DNA of 64,000 bases from Eutrophosalina sp902522775. GTDB taxonomy: Bacteria > Bacteroidota > Bacteroidia > Flavobacteriales > Flavobacteriaceae. This document shows, in pieces, positions 27,218 through 35,985 of this stretch (position 1 is the stretch's first letter; each line of letters starts with the position of its first letter). A program made the translations under genes and the position numbers. The DNA lies in assembly GCA_902522775.1 (NCBI GenBank), contig CABYWQ010000001.1, positions 372,001 through 436,000 of the forward strand. Direction: 5' to 3'. The notes beneath the pieces are model-generated. The model saw only the letters and a list, made by a program, of their open reading frames with translations, was not told where the DNA came from and made no database searches.

Positions 27218-27219
27218 AT

Positions 27220-27852
27220 ATGGACTATATTTTATTTAAAAAAAGTATTTCAGAAAATATTAAAATTGTAGCAGTGTCGAAAACTAAATCCACTGAAAAA
27301 ATTAAAGATATATATGATTTAGGTCATAGAGACTTTGGTGAAAATAAAGTACAGGAACTTGTTAAAAAACATGAAGATTTGCCGAAAGATATTAATTGGC
27401 ACTTAATTGGTAAACTACAAAGAAATAAGGTTAAATATATAGCTCCGTTTATACATTTAATTCACTCAGTTGATTCTGAAAGATTGTTAAATCAAATCAA
27501 CAAAGAGGGAGATAAAAATAATAGAATTATAAATGTTTTATTGCAAATAAAAATATCAAATGACCCATTAAAAACAGGATTTGAATATTCTAAATTAGGA
27601 GATATGTTTTCTACTAGTATATTTTTGAAATACAAGTTTGTTAAAATTATTGGCTTTATGGGAATTGGGTCTATTGATCAATCAAAAAATGACAAAGAGT
27701 TTAAAAAAATTTCTGATTATTTTAGTGAAATAAATAAAATACACGATCTAAAGTATTTATCACTTGGAATGAGTAATGATTACAAGTTAGCTATAAAATA
27801 CAATTCAAATATGATAAGAATTGGTAGTCTAATTTTTGGTTCAAGAAACTAA
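27220..27852 (+). CDS. YggS/PROSC family PLP homeostasis protein
   Basis: Non-enzymatic PLP-binding protein that buffers pyridoxal phosphate and affects amino-acid and vitamin B6 balance. 210 residues, fold-type III TIM barrel. PLP lysine is Lys 21 in VAVSKTK; GHRDFGENKVQEL (about 38-50), HLIGKLQRNKVK (about 64-75), the HSVDS motif, LSLGMSNDYKLAI and RIGSLIFG near the C-terminus are all family hallmarks. It ends on the base where the next gene begins. Confidence 0.93.
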   Translation: MDYILFKKSISENIKIVAVSKTKSTEKIKDIYDLGHRDFGENKVQELVKKHEDLPKDINWHLIGKLQRNKVKYIAPFIHLIHSVDSERLLNQINKEGDKNNRIINVLLQIKISNDPLKTGFEYSKLGDMFSTSIFLKYKFVKIIGFMGIGSIDQSKNDKEFKKISDYFSEINKIHDLKYLSLGMSNDYKLAIKYNSNMIRIGSLIFGSRN

Positions 27853-28340
27853 TGTTTGTAATAGTTGATTTAGAAACAACAGGCGGGATTTACAATAAAG
27901 AAAAAATTATTGAAATTGGCTTGATTAAATATGATGGATCTAAAGTTATTGACACATTTGAAAAATTAATTAATCCATTTGTAAAAATTGATCCTTTTAT
28001 TGAAAAGTTAACTGGAATAAAAAATAATGAGTTAAAAAGTTCTAAAGGATTTAATTCTTATAGTGCTGATATTTATAATTTTTTAAAGAATTCCACTATT
28101 GTTGGACATGATGTTAAGTACGATTACAGAGTTTTAAAAAATGAATTAAAAAAAAATAATTTTATTTTAGAAAACAAATTTTTATGTACTCTTGAATTAA
28201 TGAGAGAATGTTATCCAGACCTAAACTCTTATAAATTAAAAACTTTAAGTAAAATCTTTGATATTAAATTAGTAAAGCATCACAGGGCTATGGATGATGC
28301 AAAAGCTACACTTGAGTTACTTAAATTATGCAATGAGTGA
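27852..28340 (+). CDS. DnaQ-like DEDDh 3'-5' exonuclease
   Basis: Stand-alone exonuclease domain of 162 residues related to the epsilon proofreading subunit. Catalytic residues are visible: Asp 6 and Glu 8 (VDLETTG), Asp in VGHDVKYDYR (about 84-93), and His/Asp in HHRAMDDAKAT (about 139-149). Larger flavobacterial relatives carry an added GIY-YIG nuclease domain (from memory); that part is absent here, and the gene ends cleanly at miaA, so this is a natural short form or a trimmed one. It may serve as polymerase III epsilon or in RNA or DNA end trimming; which cannot be told. Confidence 0.88.
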   Translation: MFVIVDLETTGGIYNKEKIIEIGLIKYDGSKVIDTFEKLINPFVKIDPFIEKLTGIKNNELKSSKGFNSYSADIYNFLKNSTIVGHDVKYDYRVLKNELKKNNFILENKFLCTLELMRECYPDLNSYKLKTLSKIFDIKLVKHHRAMDDAKATLELLKLCNE

Positions 28341-29241
28341 TAAAAAATTAATTAGTATTAGTGGTCCAACCGCAATTGGTAAAACCAAACTCGCAATTAA
28401 ATTAGCAAAATCTCTAAACTCAGAGGTGATTTCATTTGATTCTAGGCAGTTTTACAAAGAAATGTCCATAGGAACTGCAGTACCATTAGAAATTGAATTA
28501 AATGAAGTGAAACATCATTTTATTCAACATAAATCAATTTTAGATCCATACACAGTTTATGATTTTTCAGTTGAAGCTAATAAGTTAATTAAGAAATTAT
28601 TTAAGGTTTATGATAATATTATCTTGGTTGGAGGTTCATATATGTTTCTTAAATCGATCATATATGGAATAGATGAAATACCAAAAATTCCAAATGAATT
28701 CAGAAACAAGTTAAATGAAAAGTTAAAAATTAATGGTATAGAATATTTACAATCAATTCTTAGCACAAAAGATCCTGAATACTATGAAAAAGTAGACATA
28801 AATAATCCAAGAAGATTAATTAGAGCATTGGAGATAATTGAATTTACTAAAAAACCTTACACATCATTTTTAACATATAATAAAGAGAGACTATATAACC
28901 ACTATTCTATTGCATTAAATACAGACAGGAGTCGGTTATATGAAATAATCAATAACAGAGTTGACTTTATGATTAATTCAGGCTTAATTGATGAAGCTAA
29001 AGATCTATATAAGTTTAAGGACAATAATGCATTACGTACTGTTGGCTACAAAGAATTATTTAATTATTTCAGCAATCAGTATTCTAAAGTTTTTGCAATT
29101 AATGAAATTAAAAAAAACACAAGAAGATTTGCAAAAAAACAAATTACTTGGCTAAAAAATTCAGATGAAAAACATCAATGGATAGATATAGATTATGATA
29201 TTGAGGATATAGTAAAAAATTTAGACAATAAAATCTTTTAA
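28333..29241 (+). CDS. miaA: tRNA dimethylallyltransferase
   Basis: Adds the isopentenyl group to A37 of tRNAs reading UNN codons. 302 residues from the chosen ATG at 28333, which overlaps the exonuclease stop by 8 bp; the frame is open 39 bp further up, but homology begins at SDKKLISISGPT. P-loop GPTAIGKT (11-18), catalytic region FDSRQFYKEMSIGTA (about 35-49), LVGGSYMFLKSI (about 98-109) and the NNPRRLIRALEI helix (about 157-168) are present. The 3' end overlaps purC on the other strand by 21 bp. Confidence 0.95.
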   Translation: MSDKKLISISGPTAIGKTKLAIKLAKSLNSEVISFDSRQFYKEMSIGTAVPLEIELNEVKHHFIQHKSILDPYTVYDFSVEANKLIKKLFKVYDNIILVGGSYMFLKSIIYGIDEIPKIPNEFRNKLNEKLKINGIEYLQSILSTKDPEYYEKVDINNPRRLIRALEIIEFTKKPYTSFLTYNKERLYNHYSIALNTDRSRLYEIINNRVDFMINSGLIDEAKDLYKFKDNNALRTVGYKELFNYFSNQYSKVFAINEIKKNTRRFAKKQITWLKNSDEKHQWIDIDYDIEDIVKNLDNKIF

Positions 29242-30168
29242 ATTTTTATTAATTCTTTTAATAATATCATGACTACTACTAATCACAAACTTTTTTCCAA
29301 TCAACTTTTCATATAACTCAATATATCTTCTACCTACCATTTTAACAACATTTTCAGTCATTTTTGGAATTACCTGTTTCTCTTTACCTTGAAAACCATT
29401 TTTCATTAACCATTCTCTAAAAAATTCTTTAGATAATTGCTTTTGTTTTTCTCCTTTAATTTGTAAATCCTCATATGAATCTTTATAAAAATACCTTGAC
29501 GAGTCTGGTGTATGAATTTCATCAATCAAAGTAATTAAACCATTTGAATCATAACCAAATTCGTATTTAGTATCAACTAATATTAAACCATTTTTAGAAG
29601 CTAAATCAGTACCTCTTTTAAATAATTCTAAACTTTTTTCATGAAGATATTCATAATCATTTTTGTTAACGATATTTTGTTCAATAATTGATTTTGGAGA
29701 AATATCTTCATCATGTAATCCTTTTTCAGCTTTAGTTGCAGGTGTAATAATTGGTGACTTAAATTTATCATTTTGCTTCATGTTTTCAGGAAGAATATTA
29801 CCACATAAGTTCCTTTGACCATTATTATAAAGTCTGTAAGAATGTCCAGATAAATATCCTCTAACAACCATTTCAATTTTTATTGGATCACATTTTTTTC
29901 CAATAGATACGTTTGGATCTGGCATTTCAATTAGCCAATTGTCAATAATATCACTACAATTATTAAGCATTTCATTAGCTATCTGATTAAGAACTTGTCC
30001 TTTATAAGTTATTCCAGTTGGCATGACAACATCAAATGCAGATATTCTATCAGAAACTATCATAATTAAAATATCATCTTTTAATTCATATACATCCCTT
30101 ACTTTACCAACATATTTAGATATTTGATTTTTAAAATTAAAACTAGAATTTAATAGTACTTTACTCAT
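29221..30168 (-). CDS. purC: SAICAR synthetase (phosphoribosylaminoimidazole-succinocarboxamide synthase)
   Basis: Step of purine synthesis joining CAIR and aspartate with ATP. 315 residues, the longer form common in Bacteroidota. Motifs: GKVRDVYEL (about 20-28), SDRISAFDVVMPTGITYKG (about 39-57), the KIEMVVRGYLSGH segment (about 98-110), and LVDTKYEFG (about 200). The ATG at 30168 forms a one-base overlap with the phoH stop (TGATG); a TTG directly before it is ignored. Co-transcribed with phoH. The 21-bp antisense overlap with miaA is among the longest in the window. Confidence 0.95.
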   Translation of the reverse strand: MSKVLLNSSFNFKNQISKYVGKVRDVYELKDDILIMIVSDRISAFDVVMPTGITYKGQVLNQIANEMLNNCSDIIDNWLIEMPDPNVSIGKKCDPIKIEMVVRGYLSGHSYRLYNNGQRNLCGNILPENMKQNDKFKSPIITPATKAEKGLHDEDISPKSIIEQNIVNKNDYEYLHEKSLELFKRGTDLASKNGLILVDTKYEFGYDSNGLITLIDEIHTPDSSRYFYKDSYEDLQIKGEKQKQLSKEFFREWLMKNGFQGKEKQVIPKMTENVVKMVGRRYIELYEKLIGKKFVISSSHDIIKRINKNLKDFIV

Positions 30169-31115
30169 CAATTTGCATGTTCAGTTTTTTTGTATGCATC
30201 TATTATTTTTTTTACTACTTTATGTCTTATAACGTCCTTATCGTCTAAATAGACAATGTCAATTCCTTCAATATTTTGTAGTATTAAGTTGGCTTCTTTT
30301 AGTCCTGAAATAGCTGATCTTGGTAGATCAATCTGTCCTGGATCTCCAGTGATCATAAACTTAGCGTTTTTACCCATTCTAGTTAAAAACATTTTCATCT
30401 GATTGTGTGTAGTGTTTTGACCTTCATCTAAAATAACAAAAGCATTATCTAAAGTTCTTCCACGCATGTAAGCTAAGGGAGCTATTTCAATGATTCCTCT
30501 TTTAATATAGTCTTCTAATTTTTCATTTGGAATCATTTCTTTTAATGCGTCGTATAGTGGTTGCATAAAAGGATCAAGTTTATCTTTTAAATCTCCTGGT
30601 AAAAAACCTAAATTTTCACCAGCCTCTACAGCAGGTCTTGTAAGAATAATTCTTTTAACAATTTTTGATTTCAGAGCTTTTACAGCTATTGCTATACCTG
30701 TATACGTTTTTCCCGTACCTGCAGGTCCAATAGCAAAAACCATATCATTTCTGTCAAATGATTCAACTAATTTTATCTGATTTAAAGTGTGAGCTTTAAT
30801 CTTTTTTTTATTTACTCCGTATAAAATAACTCTTCCGTTTTCATATTTGAGTAATTTGTCAGCGTTACCATTAATAATCTCTAAAATATTATTTTCATTT
30901 ATGTCTTCATTTTTTTTAATGAAAAATATTAGTGAATCCAAAATAATACATGATTTTAAAACTTCATCTTGGTTACCTTTAATAACTATTTTATCACCCT
31001 TGGATATAAAACTAAGATCTATAAATTTTTTTTTTAAATTTTTAACAATATCAAATTCGCTATTAAAAAAATCAGATGGATGAATTTCTTTAATATAGTA
31101 TTCAAATTTTTCCAA
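30168..31115 (-). CDS. phoH: PhoH-family ATPase
   Basis: Cytoplasmic P-loop ATPase linked to RNA metabolism and stress, function poorly defined. 315 residues with an N-terminal KH-like region (about 1-110) and the PhoH core: Walker A GPAGTGKT (130-137), RPAVEAGENLGFLPGDLKDK, PLAYMRGRTLDN, Walker B FVILDEGQNTT and MITGDPGQIDLP. TTG start, since the aligned N-terminus of homologues fits and no ATG is in range. Followed directly by purC in the same message. Divergent from the SAM hydroxide adenosyltransferase gene. Confidence 0.93.
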   Translation of the reverse strand: MEKFEYYIKEIHPSDFFNSEFDIVKNLKKKFIDLSFISKGDKIVIKGNQDEVLKSCIILDSLIFFIKKNEDINENNILEIINGNADKLLKYENGRVILYGVNKKKIKAHTLNQIKLVESFDRNDMVFAIGPAGTGKTYTGIAIAVKALKSKIVKRIILTRPAVEAGENLGFLPGDLKDKLDPFMQPLYDALKEMIPNEKLEDYIKRGIIEIAPLAYMRGRTLDNAFVILDEGQNTTHNQMKMFLTRMGKNAKFMITGDPGQIDLPRSAISGLKEANLILQNIEGIDIVYLDDKDVIRHKVVKKIIDAYKKTEHAN

Positions 31116-31181
31116 AAAAATTACATTAATTAAGTAATTAAGTAAATTTATAAAATATAATGTTATTTATCTCTTATTAAA

Positions 31182-31991
31182 TTGTCAATTATTTCTTTAA
31201 CATCTGATTATGGTATGAAAGATTTCACTAAAGGATATCTTAAGGGAATGTTATATTCTGAATTAACAAATCCAACAATAATTGATATTACACATCAAAT
31301 TTCTCCTTATAATATTTTAGAGGCATCTTATATTATTAAAAATTGTTATAAAAGTTTCCCTAGAGGAAGTATTCATATTATTGATGTTGATGCATCAAGA
31401 ACACCTGAACAGGAACTTATAATTGCACTTTTCGATGAGCATTATTTTATAACTGCTAATAATGGAATTTTATCACTTTTATCTGAAAATTTAAAAGCTT
31501 CAAAAGTAATTGACATTAGTTTTAAAGGAAACAAAATTGAAGTTTTTTCTAAAGTAGCCTCTCATGTGTACAGAGGAGGTAATATTAATTTGGTTGGTAA
31601 TGAATTAACTAAATTAAAATTACTTAAAGACCTAAAGATTAGAATTAAATCTGAAAATCAAATTTTAGGAAATGTTATTTATATTGATAATTATGGAAAT
31701 ATAGTTACGAACATTTCAAAGAAATTTTTTTATGAGTTTAGTAAAGGCAGAAGTTTCTCAATAAATGCAAGAAATATTACTTTCGATAAAATATTTAATA
31801 AGTATAGTGAAGCAATTAATTTTTCTAAAGAAAAAAAATACAGAGAAGAAGAAGGAAAAAAAATTGCAATTTTCAATAACTCAGGTTATTTAGAGCTAGG
31901 AATTTATAAAAGTAATCCCAAAACTGTTGGTTCTGCACAATCATTATTTGGTCTCAATTATGGTGATATAATATCAATTATTTTTGAATAA
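31182..31991 (+). CDS. SAM hydroxide adenosyltransferase (DUF62 family)
   Basis: Hydrolyses S-adenosylmethionine to adenosine and methionine with hydroxide; related to fluorinases and chlorinases. 269 residues. Signature segments are SLTSDYGMKDFTKGYLKG at the N-terminus (Asp and Tyr contact ribose), ITHQISPYN (about 35-43), IHIIDVDASR (about 65-74), ANNGILSLL (about 92), and IDNYGNIVTNI (about 165-175). The characteristic 20-odd-residue fluorinase loop is not apparent, so hydroxide is the expected nucleophile. TTG start at 31182; no close -7 box was found. Sits between phoH (divergent) and dnaN. Confidence 0.9.
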   Translation: MSIISLTSDYGMKDFTKGYLKGMLYSELTNPTIIDITHQISPYNILEASYIIKNCYKSFPRGSIHIIDVDASRTPEQELIIALFDEHYFITANNGILSLLSENLKASKVIDISFKGNKIEVFSKVASHVYRGGNINLVGNELTKLKLLKDLKIRIKSENQILGNVIYIDNYGNIVTNISKKFFYEFSKGRSFSINARNITFDKIFNKYSEAINFSKEKKYREEEGKKIAIFNNSGYLELGIYKSNPKTVGSAQSLFGLNYGDIISIIFE

Positions 31992-32030
31992 ATGTTAATA
32001 ATTTAATTTTAAATAATAAATGAAATAGAA

Positions 32031-32038
32031 TATATTTA
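32031..32038 (+). promoter_or_regulatory. -7 promoter box of dnaN, start-proximal
   Basis: TATATTTA (one mismatch) ends 5 nt before the ATG of dnaN; predicted leaderless. Confidence 0.45.
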
Positions 32039-32043
32039 CGAAT

Positions 32044-33159
32044 ATGAATTTCATTATTTCAAGCTCAGATTTATTAAAAAGTTTACAAGTACTTGGAACA
32101 ATATTAAATACTAATAATACATTGCCCATTTTAGATAATTTTTTGTTTGAAATTGACAACAATAAATTAAATATAACGTCTTCTGACTTAGAAACTTCTT
32201 TGTCTACTAAATTATCAATAGAATCAGATATTAATGTAAAAATTGCTATTCCAGCAAAATTATTAACAGATATCGTTAGATCACTTCCTGAACAGCCTTT
32301 AACCTTTTCAATAAATGATAACAATACTATTGAAATAAATTCTAATAATGGTAAATATGCTATTGCTTACATGGATGGTTCTGAGTATCCAAAAGCATTG
32401 CTTATTGAAGATGCTTCTGAAATTAATATAAATTCAATTATTCTTGAAAAAATAATCTCATCAACTCTTTTTGCATCTGGAAATGATGATTTAAGACCTG
32501 TAATGTCTGGTGTGTTTTTTCAAATAAATTCAGATAATTCATGTTTTGTCGCTACTGACGCTCACAAATTGGTGAAATATACTAGAAATGATGTTAAAAA
32601 TTTAGAATCTTTTGAATTTATTGTTCCTAATAAGCCCTTAAACATATTAAAGAATATCCTTTCTGATCAAAAATGTGAAGTAAGGGTTTTATTTAATAAA
32701 TCAAGTGCAATTTTTTCATTTTCAGACTTCAGTCTGGTTTGTAGATTAATTGATGGGAAATACCCAAATTATGATGCAGTAATTCCAAAAGAAAATCCAA
32801 ATGTTCTAGAGATTGATAGAACTCTGTTACTTCAAGCTACAAAAAGAGCTAGTATTTTTTCAAGCAAATCAACTCATCAAGTTAAGTTAGAAATTAAAGG
32901 GAATTCACTAAAAATTAGTGCGGAGGATTTAGATTATAACAATAAATCTGAGGAAATCCTTCAGTGCAGTTACAATGGAGAGGATATTACAATTGGTTTC
33001 AATTCAAGATTTATCAATGAGATGTTGAATAATCTAAGTTCAGAACTTATTAGAATTGAGTTATCATCACCAAATAGAGCGGGTTTAATTTCACCAGTTT
33101 CAAGTAATGTTGAAAAAGAAGATATAATTATGCTTGTAATGCCAATAATGTTAAATTAG
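32044..33159 (+). CDS. dnaN: DNA polymerase III beta sliding clamp
   Basis: Ring clamp that holds the replicase on DNA; partner of holA in this window. 371 residues in three similar domains (about 1-120, 125-245, 250-371). Seen: NTLPILDNFLFE (about 22-33), ATDAHKLVKYT (about 173-183), and the conserved C-terminal VMPIML that forms part of the hydrophobic protein-binding pocket. It is not next to dnaA or recF here, as is common in Bacteroidota. The stop overlaps the convergent gapN stop (TTAG, 33156-33159). Confidence 0.97.
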   Translation: MNFIISSSDLLKSLQVLGTILNTNNTLPILDNFLFEIDNNKLNITSSDLETSLSTKLSIESDINVKIAIPAKLLTDIVRSLPEQPLTFSINDNNTIEINSNNGKYAIAYMDGSEYPKALLIEDASEININSIILEKIISSTLFASGNDDLRPVMSGVFFQINSDNSCFVATDAHKLVKYTRNDVKNLESFEFIVPNKPLNILKNILSDQKCEVRVLFNKSSAIFSFSDFSLVCRLIDGKYPNYDAVIPKENPNVLEIDRTLLLQATKRASIFSSKSTHQVKLEIKGNSLKISAEDLDYNNKSEEILQCSYNGEDITIGFNSRFINEMLNNLSSELIRIELSSPNRAGLISPVSSNVEKEDIIMLVMPIMLN

Positions 33160-34739
33160 AGATAATAGTCAGTTCTTACAAAATTAGATTTTTTATTGTC
33201 AATTAGTTTTCTTAAAATCTCCTTATTATTTTCATTATCTTTTGAGGCAACAAAAGTTCTTATTGAAAAAGATCTAAGTGCATCATGAACACTTAATGTT
33301 GCAACAGCTGAATCTTTTCTGCCCGTAAATGGATAAATATCAGGACCTCTTTGGCAACTACTGTTTAAATTTACTCTGCAAACTAAATTAACTAAGGTAT
33401 CTATCAATGGTCCTATCGTATTTTCATTTTTTCCGAAGACACTAACTTGTTGTCCATAATTAGAGTCAGCCATATATTTTATAGGTTCATTAATACTTTT
33501 AAAAGATATGATAGGGATAACAGGACCAAATTGTTCATCTTTATAGACATCCATATTTTCTTTTACTGGATATAATATAGCAGGAAACACGAAATTTTTT
33601 TGAGTTTTTCCTCCTTTTTTGTTAATTATTTTAGCTCCCTTTTTAACAGCATCATCAATTAATGAATTTATGTATGCTGGTTTGTTTGGCTCAGGAAGAG
33701 GTGTTAGAAGTGTGTTTTCCCACGGAAGACCAAGCTTTAATTTATCAACTGCTAGAGCAAACTTCTCAAGAAATTCATCTTTTATATTTTCACTAACATA
33801 TATTATTTTAATAGCAGTACATCTTTGACCATTAAATGACAATGAACCATTTATGCACTCTTGGATTGTTAAATTCATATCAGCATCATCAAGAATTATC
33901 GCAGGGTTTTTCGCTTCCAAACCCAATACAAGTCTTAATCTATTTTGTTGTGGATGAAGTTCTTGAAGTGAGTTTGCTGAAGAACTATGTCCAATTAATG
34001 CCAATACATTAATTTTTCCTGATTTCATTATTGGTGTAGCAATTTCTCTACCTCTTCCAAAAATAATATTAACTACACCTGGCGGAAAAGATTCCTTAAA
34101 TGCATCAAGTAATGGAGCTATGAGTAAAACACCATGTTTAGCAGGTTTAAATATTGCTGTATTTCCCATTATAATTGCAGGAATTAATAATGCAAAAGTT
34201 TCATTTAATGGATAATTGTATGGTCCCAAACACAAAACAACACCCAAAGGCCCCCTTCTAATTAATGCTCTAACACCACTATTGTTTTGAAAATTTGCAC
34301 CATCTCTATCAATTTTTTTATATTCATTTATTGTTTCATTGATATAATCAACAGTTCTATCAAATTCTTTTTCAGAATCTTTCAAATTTTTTCCAATCTC
34401 CCACATTAAAAGTTTTACTATCTCATCTCTTTTCAAAATCATTTTTGAAACAAATCGTTCCATGCATTTAATTCTTTCATAAACTTTCATTGTAGGCCAA
34501 TTTCCAGTACCGTTCTTGAATGCTTCATCAGCGGATTCTAATGCAATCATGGCATGTTCTTCATCCATTTTTGGAGTTGACCCAATTTTTATTAGTTGAT
34601 CAGAGTCTTTTTCTGTAAAGAGAGTTGAATAAACATCAACAAATTCTCCTTTCCAAACACCTATTTTTCCATTTATTAGGTAGGTATTATGTTTAATTAA
34701 ATTATCTATTGAATATTTTTTTGGTATATCTATTTTCAT
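33156..34739 (-). CDS. gapN: NADP-dependent (non-phosphorylating) glyceraldehyde-3-phosphate dehydrogenase, GapN type
   Basis: Aldehyde-dehydrogenase superfamily enzyme, 527 residues, most similar in motif pattern to the GapN annotated widely in Bacteroidota. It would oxidise glyceraldehyde-3-phosphate to 3-phosphoglycerate and make NADPH. Seen: LGPYNYPLNETFA (about 172-184), KPAKHG (about 199), the general-base Glu in LGLEAKNPAI (about 273) and the catalytic Cys in FNGQRCTAIKI (about 306). The phosphate-binding residues were not individually checked, so another ALDH substrate is possible. The start overlaps the ilvA stop by one base, making it the last gene of the ilv operon. Confidence 0.85.
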   Translation of the reverse strand: MKIDIPKKYSIDNLIKHNTYLINGKIGVWKGEFVDVYSTLFTEKDSDQLIKIGSTPKMDEEHAMIALESADEAFKNGTGNWPTMKVYERIKCMERFVSKMILKRDEIVKLLMWEIGKNLKDSEKEFDRTVDYINETINEYKKIDRDGANFQNNSGVRALIRRGPLGVVLCLGPYNYPLNETFALLIPAIIMGNTAIFKPAKHGVLLIAPLLDAFKESFPPGVVNIIFGRGREIATPIMKSGKINVLALIGHSSSANSLQELHPQQNRLRLVLGLEAKNPAIILDDADMNLTIQECINGSLSFNGQRCTAIKIIYVSENIKDEFLEKFALAVDKLKLGLPWENTLLTPLPEPNKPAYINSLIDDAVKKGAKIINKKGGKTQKNFVFPAILYPVKENMDVYKDEQFGPVIPIISFKSINEPIKYMADSNYGQQVSVFGKNENTIGPLIDTLVNLVCRVNLNSSCQRGPDIYPFTGRKDSAVATLSVHDALRSFSIRTFVASKDNENNKEILRKLIDNKKSNFVRTDYYL

Positions 34740-35980
34740 TATGTTAGGAAATTGAAAAGTGATTCATTGTTATTAATATAGTCACTGTAAAAATTATTTT
34801 TTTTCATTCTTTTAATCAGAGGTTTTAAATCTTTTTCATGCTTAAGTTGAATTCCAACTACCGCAGGACCATTCTCTTTACTTGTTTTTTTTGAATATTC
34901 AAAATGAGTTATATCATCATTTGGTCCAAGAATATTTGTTACAAAATCCTTCAAAGCTCCAGCTCTCTGAGGAAAATTTATTATAAAATAATGCTTTAAA
35001 TTTGTGTACAATAATGCTCTTTCTTTAATTATACCCATTCTAGTAATGTCATTATTTCCACCACATATTAAACATAAAATTTTTTTATTTTTTATTTTAT
35101 TTTTATAAAAGTTTAATGAAGCTAGGCTCATTGCTCCTGCTGGTTCTGCAATAATACCTTCATTATTATACATATCCAATATTGTTTGACATATATATCC
35201 TTCCGGGACAAGAATTATGCCATCAAGATATTTCTTGCAAAGTTCAAAAGCAATTTTTCCTGATTTTTTAACTGCAGCACCATCTACGAAAGTATCAATC
35301 TGTTTCAGTTTTATTAACTTGTTGTTTTTTAAAGACTCATGCATTGATGCAGCCCCAGTAGGTTCAACTCCTATAATTTTTGTTTTTGGAGATAATTGTT
35401 TAAAAACTGAAATAAAACCAGAGATTAACCCTCCCCCACCTATTGGTATAAAAAGATAATCAATAGTTTCATTTAGTTCCTTAAAAATCTCATATGCAAG
35501 TGATCCTTGTCCAGCTATTACCTTTTCGTCATCAAATGGATGAATAAATGTTTTTTTATTTTTATTACAATAGCTTACAGCTTCCTTATAACAATCATCA
35601 TAAGAATCACCAATAAGCTTAATTGTTATAAATTCACCCCCAAATTCTCTTACTTTCTTAACTTTAATACTTGGTGTAGTATTAGGCATGAAAACTGTAC
35701 CTTTTATTTTTAATTTATTACATGACAACGATACTCCTTGGGCATGATTACCTGCGCTCGAGCATACTATTCCTTTTTGTTTTTCTCTCTGTGAAAGTGA
35801 TGATATTTTATTAAAAGAACCTCTAATTTTAAACGATCTAGTTACTTGTAAGTCCTCTCTTTTAACATAAACATAAGATGAATATTTATTAGAATAGGTG
35901 TCAATTAAATTAAGTGGTGTGCTTAATATAATATTATTTAAATTATTTGATGCCGATTGTATTTCTTTAATTGAAATCAA
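34739..35980 (-). CDS. ilvA: Threonine ammonia-lyase (threonine dehydratase)
   Basis: PLP enzyme converting threonine to 2-oxobutanoate, the committed step to isoleucine. 413 residues: the catalytic domain (about 1-315) carries the PLP lysine in TRSFKIRGSFNK (about 45-56), SAGNHAQGV (about 75-83), the phosphate loop IGGGGLISG (about 180-188) and CGGNND near 310. The C-terminal part (about 325-413) has an ACT-like fold with NFPQRAGALKDFV, the short regulatory form. It lies 5 bp after ilvC and overlaps gapN by one base. Feedback control by isoleucine is usual in the family. Confidence 0.94.
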   Translation of the reverse strand: MISIKEIQSASNNLNNIILSTPLNLIDTYSNKYSSYVYVKREDLQVTRSFKIRGSFNKISSLSQREKQKGIVCSSAGNHAQGVSLSCNKLKIKGTVFMPNTTPSIKVKKVREFGGEFITIKLIGDSYDDCYKEAVSYCNKNKKTFIHPFDDEKVIAGQGSLAYEIFKELNETIDYLFIPIGGGGLISGFISVFKQLSPKTKIIGVEPTGAASMHESLKNNKLIKLKQIDTFVDGAAVKKSGKIAFELCKKYLDGIILVPEGYICQTILDMYNNEGIIAEPAGAMSLASLNFYKNKIKNKKILCLICGGNNDITRMGIIKERALLYTNLKHYFIINFPQRAGALKDFVTNILGPNDDITHFEYSKKTSKENGPAVVGIQLKHEKDLKPLIKRMKKNNFYSDYINNNESLFNFLT

Positions 35981-35985
35981 AATCT